DNA of 6,123 nucleotides from Gammaproteobacteria bacterium. GTDB taxonomy: Bacteria > Pseudomonadota > Gammaproteobacteria > Coxiellales > Coxiellaceae. Made by a program: the position numbers and the translations under genes. This document shows, in pieces, positions 1 to 5,643 of this stretch; position 1 is the stretch's first letter, and every line of letters begins with the position of its first letter. The stretch spans positions 1 through 6,123 of the forward strand of contig JAJFJO010000371.1 in the NCBI GenBank assembly GCA_021774015.1, in the 5' to 3' direction. Under the pieces are notes generated by a model. The model worked only from the letters and a program-made list of their open reading frames with translations. It was not told where the DNA came from and searched no databases.

Positions 1-183
1 TTTGGAACCAGGAGGTAGCGATTTAGGCCCCTCTAACCATTTTATATCTTTACCTTGAAGCATTATCATCGTTGGTTTCTGAATTTGTCCACTAGGCATC
101 TGGTAGGCAAAAGCAGCTCCAGACAGTAATAAAAACATAAGAGAAATGAGAGCAGCTAACGGTTTGTTAATAATAGGATTCAT
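1..183 (-). CDS. Secreted cupin-like protein, N-terminal part (cut by window edge)
   Basis: Reading leftward from an ATG at 183-181, 61 codons stay open to the window edge. Residues 1-26 form a typical Sec signal peptide: a short basic start (MNPIINK), a hydrophobic core (LAALISLMFLLLSG) and small residues AAFA before a likely cleavage at A26/Y27. The mature part contains 'KDIKWLEGPKSLPPGSK'. This resembles the entry strand of small exported cupin-fold proteins, where a 'W-x-pxP-x-SLPPG' stretch precedes the beta-barrel. The metal-binding His residues of a cupin would lie outside the window, so the family call rests on this one stretch plus the signal peptide. An AGG eight bases before the ATG can serve as ribosome binding site. 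The gene follows ung on the same strand after a 74-base gap that holds an AT-rich inverted repeat, so it may have its own promoter. That it is a real, exported, truncated CDS is fairly sure; the cupin assignment is moderate. Confidence 0.6.
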   Translation of the reverse strand, partial: MNPIINKPLAALISLMFLLLSGAAFAYQMPSGQIQKPTMIMLQGKDIKWLEGPKSLPPGSK

Positions 184-203
184 GATAATCGCCTATGGGT
201 AGT

Positions 204-225
204 CTATATTTGAATAATAATATAG
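204..225. repeat. AT-rich inverted repeat upstream of the cupin-like gene
   Basis: CTATATT (204-210) and AATATAG (219-225) are perfect 7-base inverted arms around an 8-base spacer. They lie 21 bases upstream of the start of the minus-strand cupin-like gene and 33 bases past the ung stop. Read leftward, the right arm supplies a TATATT that could be a -10 element, but I see no convincing -35. It could be a small operator or a chance AT palindrome. Confidence 0.3.
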
Positions 226-257
226 TCCATCACCAGAAAAATTCCACTGCTTTCAGG

Positions 258-935
258 CTACAAATCTGCCCAATCAATTCCTTCGCGGCCATGTGATTGC
301 AAAATATTATTGGCTTTGGAAAAATGTTTGCACCCCAAAAAACCACGATGTGCAGAGAGTGGGGAAGGGTGTGGTGCTTTTAGAATATGGTGTTTGTGCG
401 TATCGAGGTTTTGCCCTTTCTTTTGTGCATAAGAGCCCCATAATAAAAAGACAATGCTGTCTGGATGTTTGTTCAGGCTCTCGATAACGGCATCAGTAAA
501 TTGTTGCCAGCCCAAATGTGTGTGAGATTGCGGTTTGCGAGCTTGTACGGTTAATACAGCATTTAATAACAACACACCTTGTTCAGCCCAAGGTATTAAG
601 CAACCATGGTTGGGTATTGTCATACCAATATCATCATGCAGCTCTTTATATATATTTTTTAGTGAAGGAGGGGTAGCAACCCCTTTTTGCACGGAAAAGG
701 CGAGCCCGTGAGCTTGGTCGGGGCCGTGATAAGGGTCTTGCCCAATGATAACGACTTTGGTTTTTTCAAAAGGCGTGTACTTTAATGCATTGAAAATATC
801 TTTTTGTGGAGGGTAGACATTAATGCCTTTACGGCGGTCGTCTTTAACGTGTTCCAGTATACCCTTAAAATACGGTTTTTCTTTTTCTTCTGAAAGTACG
901 TCTTTCCAGTTTAGCGTGTTAGTAGCTGCCATCAT
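258..935 (-). CDS. ung: Uracil-DNA glycosylase (family 1)
   Basis: Hydrolyses the N-glycosidic bond of uracil in DNA, the first step of base-excision repair of deaminated cytosine or misincorporated dUMP; acts in the cytoplasm on single- and double-stranded DNA. At 225 residues it has normal family length. The water-activating motif GQDPYHG is at 65-71, with D67 matching the catalytic Asp. GLAFSV follows at 77-82, the uracil-recognition stretch LLLNAVLTV at 122-130 (N125 contacts uracil), and the DNA-intercalation loop HPSPLSAHRGF at 189-199 with the catalytic H189. All key residues are present, so the enzyme should be active. Two ATG codons lie side by side at 935 and 932; either could be used, and no strong Shine-Dalgarno precedes them. 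The stop of rlpA is one base upstream, so translation is probably coupled to rlpA. Function is close to certain. Confidence 0.97.
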   Translation of the reverse strand: MMAATNTLNWKDVLSEEKEKPYFKGILEHVKDDRRKGINVYPPQKDIFNALKYTPFEKTKVVIIGQDPYHGPDQAHGLAFSVQKGVATPPSLKNIYKELHDDIGMTIPNHGCLIPWAEQGVLLLNAVLTVQARKPQSHTHLGWQQFTDAVIESLNKHPDSIVFLLWGSYAQKKGQNLDTHKHHILKAPHPSPLSAHRGFLGCKHFSKANNILQSHGREGIDWADL

Positions 936-936
936 G

Positions 937-1734
937 TTAGCTTATCACTGTCATTGCATTACCGATGCCATTTTTTTCTAAGCGTGCATGCAGTTTATCT
1001 GACTCACCGACACCGATAAGTGGTCCGATTTGAACTTTATAAATTAACTTGCCTTGGTACTTTCCGTTTTTAATAACTACCGGTTTGTTTGTATATTTAA
1101 GAACAATTTTTTTGAAACTGTTCGCATTAGCATATTGTCTAAAAGCGCCTAGCTGCAAATACAGTTCGGGTGTATGTGCTAATTTCACAGGTGCTGGAGT
1201 GGCGTTAGGGTTGGCGACATTAATAGTTGTAACTTGCACCAGTGCTGTTCCATTGCGAATCATATCAAGCTTTCTAGCAGCAGCATAAGATAGGTCAAGA
1301 ATTCTATTCGGTGCAAATGGACCACGATCATTAACCTTAACAATAACCGACTGTCCGTTGCTTAAATTTGTAACACGCGCATAAGAGGGTATTGGCAAGA
1401 CGGGGCTTGCTGCCGTCATGCCATACATATCATAGCGTTCGCGAGTTGAGGTAAGCCGACCATTGAATTTCTTCCCGTACCAGGATGCAATGCCTCGTTG
1501 ATTATACCTCTGAGCAGATGGCAACACATGATAACGTTTGCCCATGACGACATAAGATTTAGGATTGCCATAGCGACTTTTAGGCTCATATTTAGGCATA
1601 GCATTAGGTATGTGTGCTACTGATTTTGGTGGGTTGTCAGGAGGCCCATCCTGGGTGCCTGGATTCACGCAAGCGGCGAGTGGCAAGAATAGACATATTA
1701 ATAAAAAAGCGCGCACAATTTGGGTAATTTTCAT
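937..1734 (-). CDS. rlpA: RlpA-family septal lipoprotein (DPBB + SPOR domains)
   Basis: RlpA proteins are outer-membrane lipoproteins at the septal ring; in some species they cleave peptidoglycan glycan strands lacking stem peptides. From the ATG at 1734 the product has 265 residues. Residues 1-22 are a lipoprotein signal ending in lipobox LAAC with acylated C22. A Pro-rich linker follows. The double-psi beta-barrel spans about 81-173, including ASWYGKKFNGR, LPIPSYARVTNL and the family signature VNDRGPF (D136). A SPOR domain (about 190-265, from ELYLQLGAF) should bind denuded septal glycans. An upstream in-frame ATG at 1755 would add seven residues before the signal. I prefer 1734 because a GGA lies seven bases ahead of it, whereas 1755 has no Shine-Dalgarno. 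Oddities: the usual TANGE stretch reads TSTRE (95-99), keeping the acidic E99, and the often-seen His of 'TAAHxTLP' is S110. The fold and location are secure; lytic activity is uncertain. Probably co-transcribed with ung. Confidence 0.92.
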   Translation of the reverse strand: MKITQIVRAFLLICLFLPLAACVNPGTQDGPPDNPPKSVAHIPNAMPKYEPKSRYGNPKSYVVMGKRYHVLPSAQRYNQRGIASWYGKKFNGRLTSTRERYDMYGMTAASPVLPIPSYARVTNLSNGQSVIVKVNDRGPFAPNRILDLSYAAARKLDMIRNGTALVQVTTINVANPNATPAPVKLAHTPELYLQLGAFRQYANANSFKKIVLKYTNKPVVIKNGKYQGKLIYKVQIGPLIGVGESDKLHARLEKNGIGNAMTVIS

Positions 1735-1735
1735 G

Positions 1736-1765
1736 TTAACATCCGTGAAATTCATGAGGTATCAT
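1736..1765 (+). promoter_or_regulatory. Candidate sigma70 promoter for rlmB
   Basis: TTAACA (1736-1741, five of six consensus bases) and TATCAT (1760-1765, five of six) are 18 bases apart. Transcription would start near 1772, giving a leader of about 37 bases before the rlmB ATG. The -35 box lies directly behind the rlpA start codon, so it sits inside the rlpA leader. This is a consensus match only. Confidence 0.45.
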
Positions 1766-1767
1766 GT

Positions 1768-1795
1768 ATCATAACTAACTCTATAAATTGTGCAA
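1768..1795 (-). promoter_or_regulatory. Candidate sigma70 promoter for rlpA-ung
   Basis: On the minus strand a TATGAT -10 (complement of 1768-1773, five of six consensus bases) lies 16 bases from a weak TTGCAC -35 (complement of 1790-1795, three of six). Transcription would start near 1761, leaving a leader of under 30 bases. The site is interleaved with the candidate rlmB promoter, so RNA polymerase could probably occupy only one at a time. The weak -35 keeps confidence low. Confidence 0.33.
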
Positions 1796-1808
1796 GGAAA
1801 TCATCAGG

Positions 1809-2552
1809 ATGAGTAAAGCTGATTATGTCATAGGTCTTCATGCTGTAGAGGCGTTGTTATCGAGTGGCCCGGATCGCGTGACAACCGTATTATTGCAGAA
1901 ATCACGAGATGATGAGCGGCTGAAATACATCGTGGAGCTTGCTACAGCGCAAAGTATTAATATCGAATACCTGACGCGTCATAAATTAGATGAGATAGTA
2001 AATAACTCTCATCATCAGGGCGTAGTTGCTGTGACTAAATCTGCTAATGCCTTTGATGAATCGCTGTTACCAGATTTGTTAAGCAATATAAAACAGCCCG
2101 CTTTAATTTTAGTCTTAGATGGTGTTCAAGATCCGCATAATCTCGGAGCGTGCATGCGTAGCGCTGATGCTTTTGGGGTAAATATGATTATTGCACCTAA
2201 AGATAAGGCCGTTGGCATTACTCCGGTTGTACGTAAAGTGGCTTGTGGTGCAGCAGAATCCGTACCGTTTATTCGTGTGACCAATATTGCTAGAACATTG
2301 CGTTTATTGCAGGATAAAGGAGTTTGGTTGATTGGAACAGATGATCAAGCCGAAACGACCTTGCAAGAGGTGGATATGAGTGGTGATATTGCGCTAATCA
2401 TGGGGAGCGAAGGTAGTGGAATGCGACAGCTAACCAAAAAGCACTGCGATTTTCTGGTGAATATTCCGATGCAAGGTATGGTTAGCAGTTTGAATGTCTC
2501 GGTAGCGACCGGTGTGAGTTTGTATGAAGTGCAACGGCAGAGGGTGTCATAA
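1809..2552 (+). CDS. rlmB: 23S rRNA (guanosine-2'-O-)-methyltransferase RlmB
   Basis: SPOUT-class (SpoU/TrmH family) enzyme that transfers a methyl group from S-adenosylmethionine to the 2'-OH of G2251 in the P-loop of 23S rRNA. From the ATG at 1809 it has 247 residues, close to E. coli RlmB (243). The start is set by AAGGA at 1794-1798, ten bases ahead; an upstream in-frame TTG at 1788 would add residues not expected in the family. Residues 5-76 are the L30e-like RNA-binding domain (from YVIGLHAVEALL to HHQGVVA). The catalytic domain (about 95-247) shows motif 1 LDGVQDPHNLGACMRSADAFG-like at 103-123 with N111 and R117, motif 2 IMGSEGSGMRQL at 197-208 with E201, and motif 3 IPMQGMVSSLNVSVATGVSL at 219-238 with S227 and N229. 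The knot-forming C-terminus is intact. In many gammaproteobacteria rlmB follows rnr (RNase R); here it stands alone, divergent from rlpA. Confidence 0.95.
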   Translation: MSKADYVIGLHAVEALLSSGPDRVTTVLLQKSRDDERLKYIVELATAQSINIEYLTRHKLDEIVNNSHHQGVVAVTKSANAFDESLLPDLLSNIKQPALILVLDGVQDPHNLGACMRSADAFGVNMIIAPKDKAVGITPVVRKVACGAAESVPFIRVTNIARTLRLLQDKGVWLIGTDDQAETTLQEVDMSGDIALIMGSEGSGMRQLTKKHCDFLVNIPMQGMVSSLNVSVATGVSLYEVQRQRVS

Positions 2553-2580
2553 TATCCTTTTATAATAGCCTAATCCCTAT

Positions 2581-2706
2581 TGTCATCCCGGAATGTAGAC
2601 TTTCTTCGTGAGCGTGCGAACGTTAGACAGTCTTGATATCCGGGATCTATTGCTTTAAAAAAAATGGATCCTGAATAGCTCGCTCGCGCTCGCTTCCGGG
2701 ATGACA
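2581..2706. repeat. Palindromic intergenic element, copy 1
   Basis: A roughly 126-bp element starts 28 bases after the rlmB stop. Its ends are perfect 13-base inverted arms, TGTCATCCCGGAA (2581-2593) and TTCCGGGATGACA (2694-2706). Inside are two hairpins. The left one has AGACT (2597-2601) pairing with AGTCT (2629-2633), with CGT/ACG around GAGCGTGCGA. The right one has TATCCGGGATCTA (2637-2649) facing TGGATCCTGAATA (2665-2677): ten Watson-Crick pairs, two G-U pairs and one mismatch. The GCTCGCTCGCGCTCG stretch joins it to the right end. No transposase and no clear target duplication are seen. It resembles the short mobile or REP/MITE-like repeats of many proteobacteria. Its position just after rlmB could let it act as a terminator or mRNA stabiliser. 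Confidence 0.85.
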
Positions 2707-2752
2707 CGGCAAGAGCTGTGCTCGCTTCCGGGATTACATAGCAAGAGCAGCT
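2689..2752. repeat. Degenerate 32-bp tandem repeat at the end of element copy 1
   Basis: Two adjacent 32-base units, 2689-2720 and 2721-2752, both begin CTCGCTTCCGGGAT and share GCAAGAGC. About a quarter of the remaining positions differ. The first unit contains the right inverted end of the palindromic element, so the second looks like a duplicated and decaying copy of that end. Confidence 0.7.
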
Positions 2753-2804
2753 ATAGAAATATTAAGAGCTTTAAGGTTTGGGCTTTAAAAAAGGCATAAA
2801 AATA
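2753..2804. other. AT-rich spacer, no feature recognised
   Basis: Between the end of the tandem repeat and the promoter at 2805 the sequence is AT-rich with two GCTTTAA words. I see no gene, RNA or clear hairpin here. The whole 2553-2974 gap therefore consists of palindromic element copy 1, its duplicated tail, this spacer, a promoter and the leader of the 81-codon ORF. Confidence 0.5.
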
Positions 2805-2832
2805 TTGATATAAAGTTAAAATCGCGTACAAT
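2805..2832 (+). promoter_or_regulatory. Sigma70-type promoter ahead of the 81-codon ORF
   Basis: TTGATA (2805-2810, five of six consensus bases) and TACAAT (2827-2832, five of six) are 16 bases apart within AT-rich DNA. The predicted start near 2839 leaves about 136 bases of leader before the ATG at 2975. A weaker second option is TTGCAT (2838-2843) with TAAATT (2861-2866), spaced 17. The first is among the best consensus matches in the window and argues that the downstream stretch is transcribed. Confidence 0.5.
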
Positions 2833-2974
2833 TTAACTTGCATTTGGTCTTTTTGGTTCGTAAATTCTTTTTAGTATTTCGCCTTAAAACATAAATCGCT
2901 GTTACAAGCAGCAGAAATTTTAATAATAAATAACATATAAGCGTTAGTCATAAAGGGTTGGCGCGGGAAAAATA

Positions 2975-3220
2975 ATGCCTTTCGATTCTGAGCAGTGCCT
3001 TAACGATGCTGCCGAATATCCTTTTACTGCGGCTCTTTTTGCAGATCCAAAAAACCTTATTATTTTACATGAGCAACACAGAAATGCAGCTGAGCCGCCT
3101 AGTGTGACTCAACCGCAAATGCATCTTTTAGCGACCTCCCAAAGAGTGAGTAGACGCGATGCTGATGTCGCTCCAGCTAAAGGGCTGGGTGAAGGTGCGT
3201 TAGCAGGCCTTACAGGTTAA
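2975..3220 (+). CDS. Small orphan protein, 81 residues, unknown function
   Basis: I do not recognise this protein. The frame opens at an ATG with GGGA at 2965-2968, six bases ahead, which is an acceptable but modest ribosome binding site; an in-frame TAA at 2951-2953 rules out a longer start. The product has no signal peptide or membrane segment. Residues 1-38 look folded or helical (MPFDSEQCLNDAAEYPFTAA, then LIILHEQH). Residues 39-81 are rich in Ala, Pro, Gln and Gly, end in GLGEGALAGLTG and look disordered. It has one cysteine (C8). Support for a real gene is the promoter at 2805-2832, codon use like its neighbours, and a hairpin at the stop. Against it are its small size and no recognised family. 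It is convergent with the 270-residue orphan gene. It could be a small regulator or effector-like protein, or a chance frame within a transcribed RNA. Confidence 0.5.
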   Translation: MPFDSEQCLNDAAEYPFTAALFADPKNLIILHEQHRNAAEPPSVTQPQMHLLATSQRVSRRDADVAPAKGLGEGALAGLTG

Positions 3221-3247
3221 AAAGACTTGCTTTAACCTATAACGCAC
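3195..3247. terminator. Two-part hairpin shared by convergent genes
   Basis: An inner stem pairs AGGTTAAA (3214-3221) with TTTAACCT (3231-3238) around a 9-base loop. An outer stem pairs GTGCGTTA (3195-3202) with TAACGCAC (3240-3247), with an 11-base bulge on the left and one unpaired base on the right. The plus ORF stops at 3220 and the minus gene stops at 3237, both inside the structure. It may be a bidirectional terminator. Only short T runs lie at its edges (CACTTTT on the right), so intrinsic termination would be weak. Confidence 0.5.
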
Positions 3248-4049
3248 TTTTAGCAAACTGTAGCGGTTGCAATAATGCTTCCGTTTCAGTGTGCTGATTG
3301 TGCAAAACCTGTTTTTCCTCCTTATTAATAGCATCAAATATCGGTTTGAGATTTTTTAATGCTTTTTTAATATCCATCTGTTGATGGGGCAAATGGCGGC
3401 GGCTCAGTGAACTGTGCAGAGCAATGGTTGCTTTATACAGCAGGTAAGTTGAAAAATTCAGGTCGCCTTTATATTTAGGTTCTTCTAACTGCAGCTGTGT
3501 AAAGCGATCTTGTAATGTCGTAATAGGGTCCGCATCAAAAAACTCTCGTTTTTCTGTATCGGCTAGTTGAAAATCACACTGCTCACATTGAGCAATGACT
3601 GTATTTTTCCATTGTTCTAGAACGGCTTCCCACTGTTGATGGTGTGTCTTTGTGAGTTCATCTAATTGTTCACGGATTTTTTGTAACTCATCGCTGGAAA
3701 TCTTTGCTAGAGAATCTGTAGGAATCAATTTTTCCAGATCTGGGTCGCGTTTTTCTTTAAATAAGTCCTTATCCACAATGGTGTGTTCCATTTTAGTGCG
3801 TGAGAGTAGAGCATAAGCACTTATTTTTTGCTGTAAAAATTGAGTGTATGGTCCTGCTAATGCAATATCAATTTGCTCTTGAGACAGTATGCTGAATGAT
3901 TCCTTGGGCTCCCTTTGTTCTTCTGATTGCTCTAGTTGTTGTTTTACCGTTGAGCTGTGTTGTTCAACAATTGTTGATAATGCTGTCCAGTCGCTTAGGA
4001 TAGCTCTTGCATTTGTGCCCATGGAAGCTTGGGTAGGTTTCTTTGCCAT
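3237..4049 (-). CDS. Helical Gln/Glu-rich protein, 270 residues, unknown function
   Basis: I do not recognise the family. The product is hydrophilic, with no signal peptide or transmembrane segment, so it is probably cytosolic or delivered by a secretion system. Residues 1-20 are basic and polar. Residues 22-65 (TALSTIVEQHSS, then QQLEQSEEQREPKE) and 115-155 (ELQKIREQLDELTKTHHQQW) look like amphipathic helices with coiled-coil tendency. A CEQC pair at 155-158 could bind metal, but no partner pair is evident. Residues 197-270 are again helical (STYLLYKATIALHSSLSRR) and end in a Glu/Gln-rich tail (TETEALLQPLQFAKSAL). I place the start at the ATG at 4049, giving MAKKPTQ. A GTG at 4091 would add 14 residues but has AAGGT directly abutting it, too close to serve as a ribosome binding site; the ATG itself has only a weak GAG. 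Effector status is speculation based on composition. Confidence 0.72.
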   Translation of the reverse strand: MAKKPTQASMGTNARAILSDWTALSTIVEQHSSTVKQQLEQSEEQREPKESFSILSQEQIDIALAGPYTQFLQQKISAYALLSRTKMEHTIVDKDLFKEKRDPDLEKLIPTDSLAKISSDELQKIREQLDELTKTHHQQWEAVLEQWKNTVIAQCEQCDFQLADTEKREFFDADPITTLQDRFTQLQLEEPKYKGDLNFSTYLLYKATIALHSSLSRRHLPHQQMDIKKALKNLKPIFDAINKEEKQVLHNQHTETEALLQPLQFAKSAL

Positions 4050-4094
4050 TCTTTGCTCGCTATTTGTTGAAATAATTCTGAATTTTACCACACC

Positions 4095-4124
4095 TTGTGA
4101 TGGTGGGTCTCTATTTGCTATACT
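4095..4124 (+). promoter_or_regulatory. Extended -10 promoter for the MFS gene
   Basis: TGCTATACT (4116-4124) is an extended -10 element, with TATACT matching five of six consensus bases and the TG one base upstream. TTGTGA (4095-4100, four of six) sits 18 bases before TATACT. The predicted start near 4131 gives a leader of about 65 bases. The -10 lies inside the inverted repeat at 4112-4138, so a bound repressor there would block it. Confidence 0.5.
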
Positions 4125-4138
4125 GCGCTAAGCAAATA
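4112..4138. promoter_or_regulatory. Inverted repeat overlapping the MFS promoter (possible operator)
   Basis: TATTTGCT (4112-4119) and AGCAAATA (4131-4138) are perfect 8-base arms around 11 bases, covering the -10 and predicted start. Arm length, spacing and position suit a dimeric repressor site. No regulator gene is present in the window. A second, 10-base perfect palindrome CAACTAGTTG lies at 4169-4178, just ahead of the ribosome binding site. Confidence 0.42.
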
Positions 4139-4195
4139 CGCCTAACGCATTGAAAAATATATAAAAATCAACTAGTTGGATGAAAGGAAAGGTAT

Positions 4196-5515
4196 ATGAG
4201 TGATAACAGTGGTTATTATACGCCAAACAGGATCACCACACTGGGGTTGATCGCCTGGATTTTGGCGGCTGTGTTTTTCTTATATGAATTTTTTTCACGC
4301 ACATTTATTAGCACCATTGCTAATGATGTTATGCAAAACCTTCACCTAACTGCCTTTGATTTATCTCTGATTGGTGCCGTTTATTATTTAGCCTATTCGT
4401 GTATGCAAATACCGGTTGGTATGATGATGGATAAATGGGGTGTAAAACGTTTATTAATCCTTGCTGTGATGACGTGTGCGTTTGGTATGTATTTGTTCGG
4501 TGCTTCTCATTCTTTTACAGCGCTCTTAGTCAGCCGATTTTTAATGGGGTTTGGTTCTTCTTTTGCATTTATCAGTATGTTATTGCTGGCGTTAAATTGG
4601 TTTCCTAAAAAACACTTTGGTTTTTTCTCAGGTGCAACACAGATCTTAGGTGCTATAGGTCCATTATTGGCAGGTGTGCCATTAGTGCTGTTTTTACAGG
4701 CGGAGCAGGGTGATTGGCGGCGGGTGATTTTTTATATGGTCTATGCAGGCATGCTGCTGGTCACGTTAATTATTGCTTTTATGCAGGACCGCCCTGAAGC
4801 AGCAATACAGTTGGAAGCGAACAAACAACCACTCTCTACATTGCAAAATTTACGTTTGCTAATCAAAAACCCTAATGTGCGCTGGATTGCAGCATATGCA
4901 TTTTGTAACTACGCATCTATTTCAGTAATTGGTGCGTTATGGGGTACTTATTTTTTAGAAACACATGGGATTAGTCAGGGAAATGCGGCGAGTATTACGT
5001 CAATGATTTGGATAGGGTTGGCGATTGGGAGTCCATTGGTGGGTTTTATTTCGGATCGAATTCAAGATCGTAAAACACCATTGATACTATGCACGGTATT
5101 TGGTTTTTTTGTGACGCTGATTTTTATTCTGACATCCTCTACGAATGTGGTGACATTATCATTGCTGTGTTTTTGTTTAGGGCTTGCTGGAGCAGGGCAG
5201 ACGTTGTCGTTTGCGTGTTTGTCTGATCATGTGGAAGCAGATCAGCGAGCGACAGGGATGGGTTTGAATAATACGGCTGTGATGTTGGGCGGTACGGTCA
5301 TTACACCTATTGTTGGGTTAATTGTGAATTTGTCTTCACGCCACACGCCTGCTTTGCCCGGACATATGGCGTATACGCAGCATGATTTTACTTTGGGGCT
5401 TGCTGTTATGCCTGTTCTATTTGTGTTGGGGACGTTGATTGCCGTGTTTAAAATTTGCAGTGTTAAGGCAAAGCCACTTCAGGACCCTGCGCGCGAACAA
5501 GTGGCAAACATGTAA
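4196..5515 (+). CDS. Major facilitator superfamily transporter (12 TM)
   Basis: Inner-membrane secondary transporter of 439 residues, normal for the family. Hydrophobic segments fall at about 15-35, 53-75, 84-103, 108-130, 143-166, 175-196, then after a hydrophilic central loop (197-225) at 229-252, 265-288, 295-313, 318-343, 354-378 and 398-420, giving 12 helices in a 6+6 pattern. The loop 2-3 signature is GMMMDKWGVKRL (75-86), and its second-half counterpart is GFISDRIQDRKTP (283-295). Helix 1 carries FLYEFFSR (28-35), charged residues in the membrane that I associate with the Legionella/Coxiella group of carriers (including the Pht amino-acid and nucleoside transporters) and the wider anion:cation symporter-like family. 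The substrate cannot be read from the sequence; an organic acid or amino acid by proton symport is a guess. The start is well set by AAGGA at 4184-4188, seven bases ahead of the ATG. It appears monocistronic, with its own promoter and a possible operator. Confidence 0.93.
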   Translation: MSDNSGYYTPNRITTLGLIAWILAAVFFLYEFFSRTFISTIANDVMQNLHLTAFDLSLIGAVYYLAYSCMQIPVGMMMDKWGVKRLLILAVMTCAFGMYLFGASHSFTALLVSRFLMGFGSSFAFISMLLLALNWFPKKHFGFFSGATQILGAIGPLLAGVPLVLFLQAEQGDWRRVIFYMVYAGMLLVTLIIAFMQDRPEAAIQLEANKQPLSTLQNLRLLIKNPNVRWIAAYAFCNYASISVIGALWGTYFLETHGISQGNAASITSMIWIGLAIGSPLVGFISDRIQDRKTPLILCTVFGFFVTLIFILTSSTNVVTLSLLCFCLGLAGAGQTLSFACLSDHVEADQRATGMGLNNTAVMLGGTVITPIVGLIVNLSSRHTPALPGHMAYTQHDFTLGLAVMPVLFVLGTLIAVFKICSVKAKPLQDPAREQVANM

Positions 5516-5643
5516 TTGCTAGGTTGCTAAATGCAGACTGTTTTTTTGCTGAGTTAGTTATTGCACCTTGCAAAATGCACCATCTGCTCCTCCTGTCGAT
5601 CCTCAGCTTGCGTAGCTTTGCGCATGCGCAGCCGCTAATACAT
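5516..5643. other. Gene-free spacer after the MFS gene
   Basis: No gene is visible. A run of seven T at 5541-5547 follows only a tiny CAG/CTG stem, so it is at best a poor terminator. TGCGCATGCGCA at 5619-5630 is a perfect 12-base palindrome in an otherwise unremarkable stretch. CTCAGCTTGCG at 5602-5612 recurs at 5789-5799 on the other side of the palindromic element. Confidence 0.5.

Noticed and set aside
293..487. Plus-strand 64-codon open frame inside ung
   Set aside because: It lies wholly antisense to the intact, well-supported ung gene and has no recognisable protein character.
1049..1288. Plus-strand 79-codon open frame inside rlpA
   Set aside because: It is antisense to the SPOR and DPBB coding sequence; its hydrophobic look is a by-product of the complementary codons.
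1416..1604. Minus-strand 62-codon frame overlapping rlpA in another frame
   Set aside because: It overlaps the conserved DPBB coding sequence and lacks any motif.
2581..2752. CRISPR array
   Set aside because: There are only two adjacent degenerate 32-bp units with no spacers, and the repeats belong to an inverted-end element; no cas gene is present.
3889..4131. Plus-strand 80-codon frame antisense to the 270-residue orphan gene
   Set aside because: It is Cys/Ser-rich from the complement of Gln/Glu codons and covers the start and promoter region of two better-supported genes.
5541..5547. Intrinsic terminator after the MFS gene
   Set aside because: The T run is good but the sequence before it forms only a three-pair stem, so I did not call a terminator.
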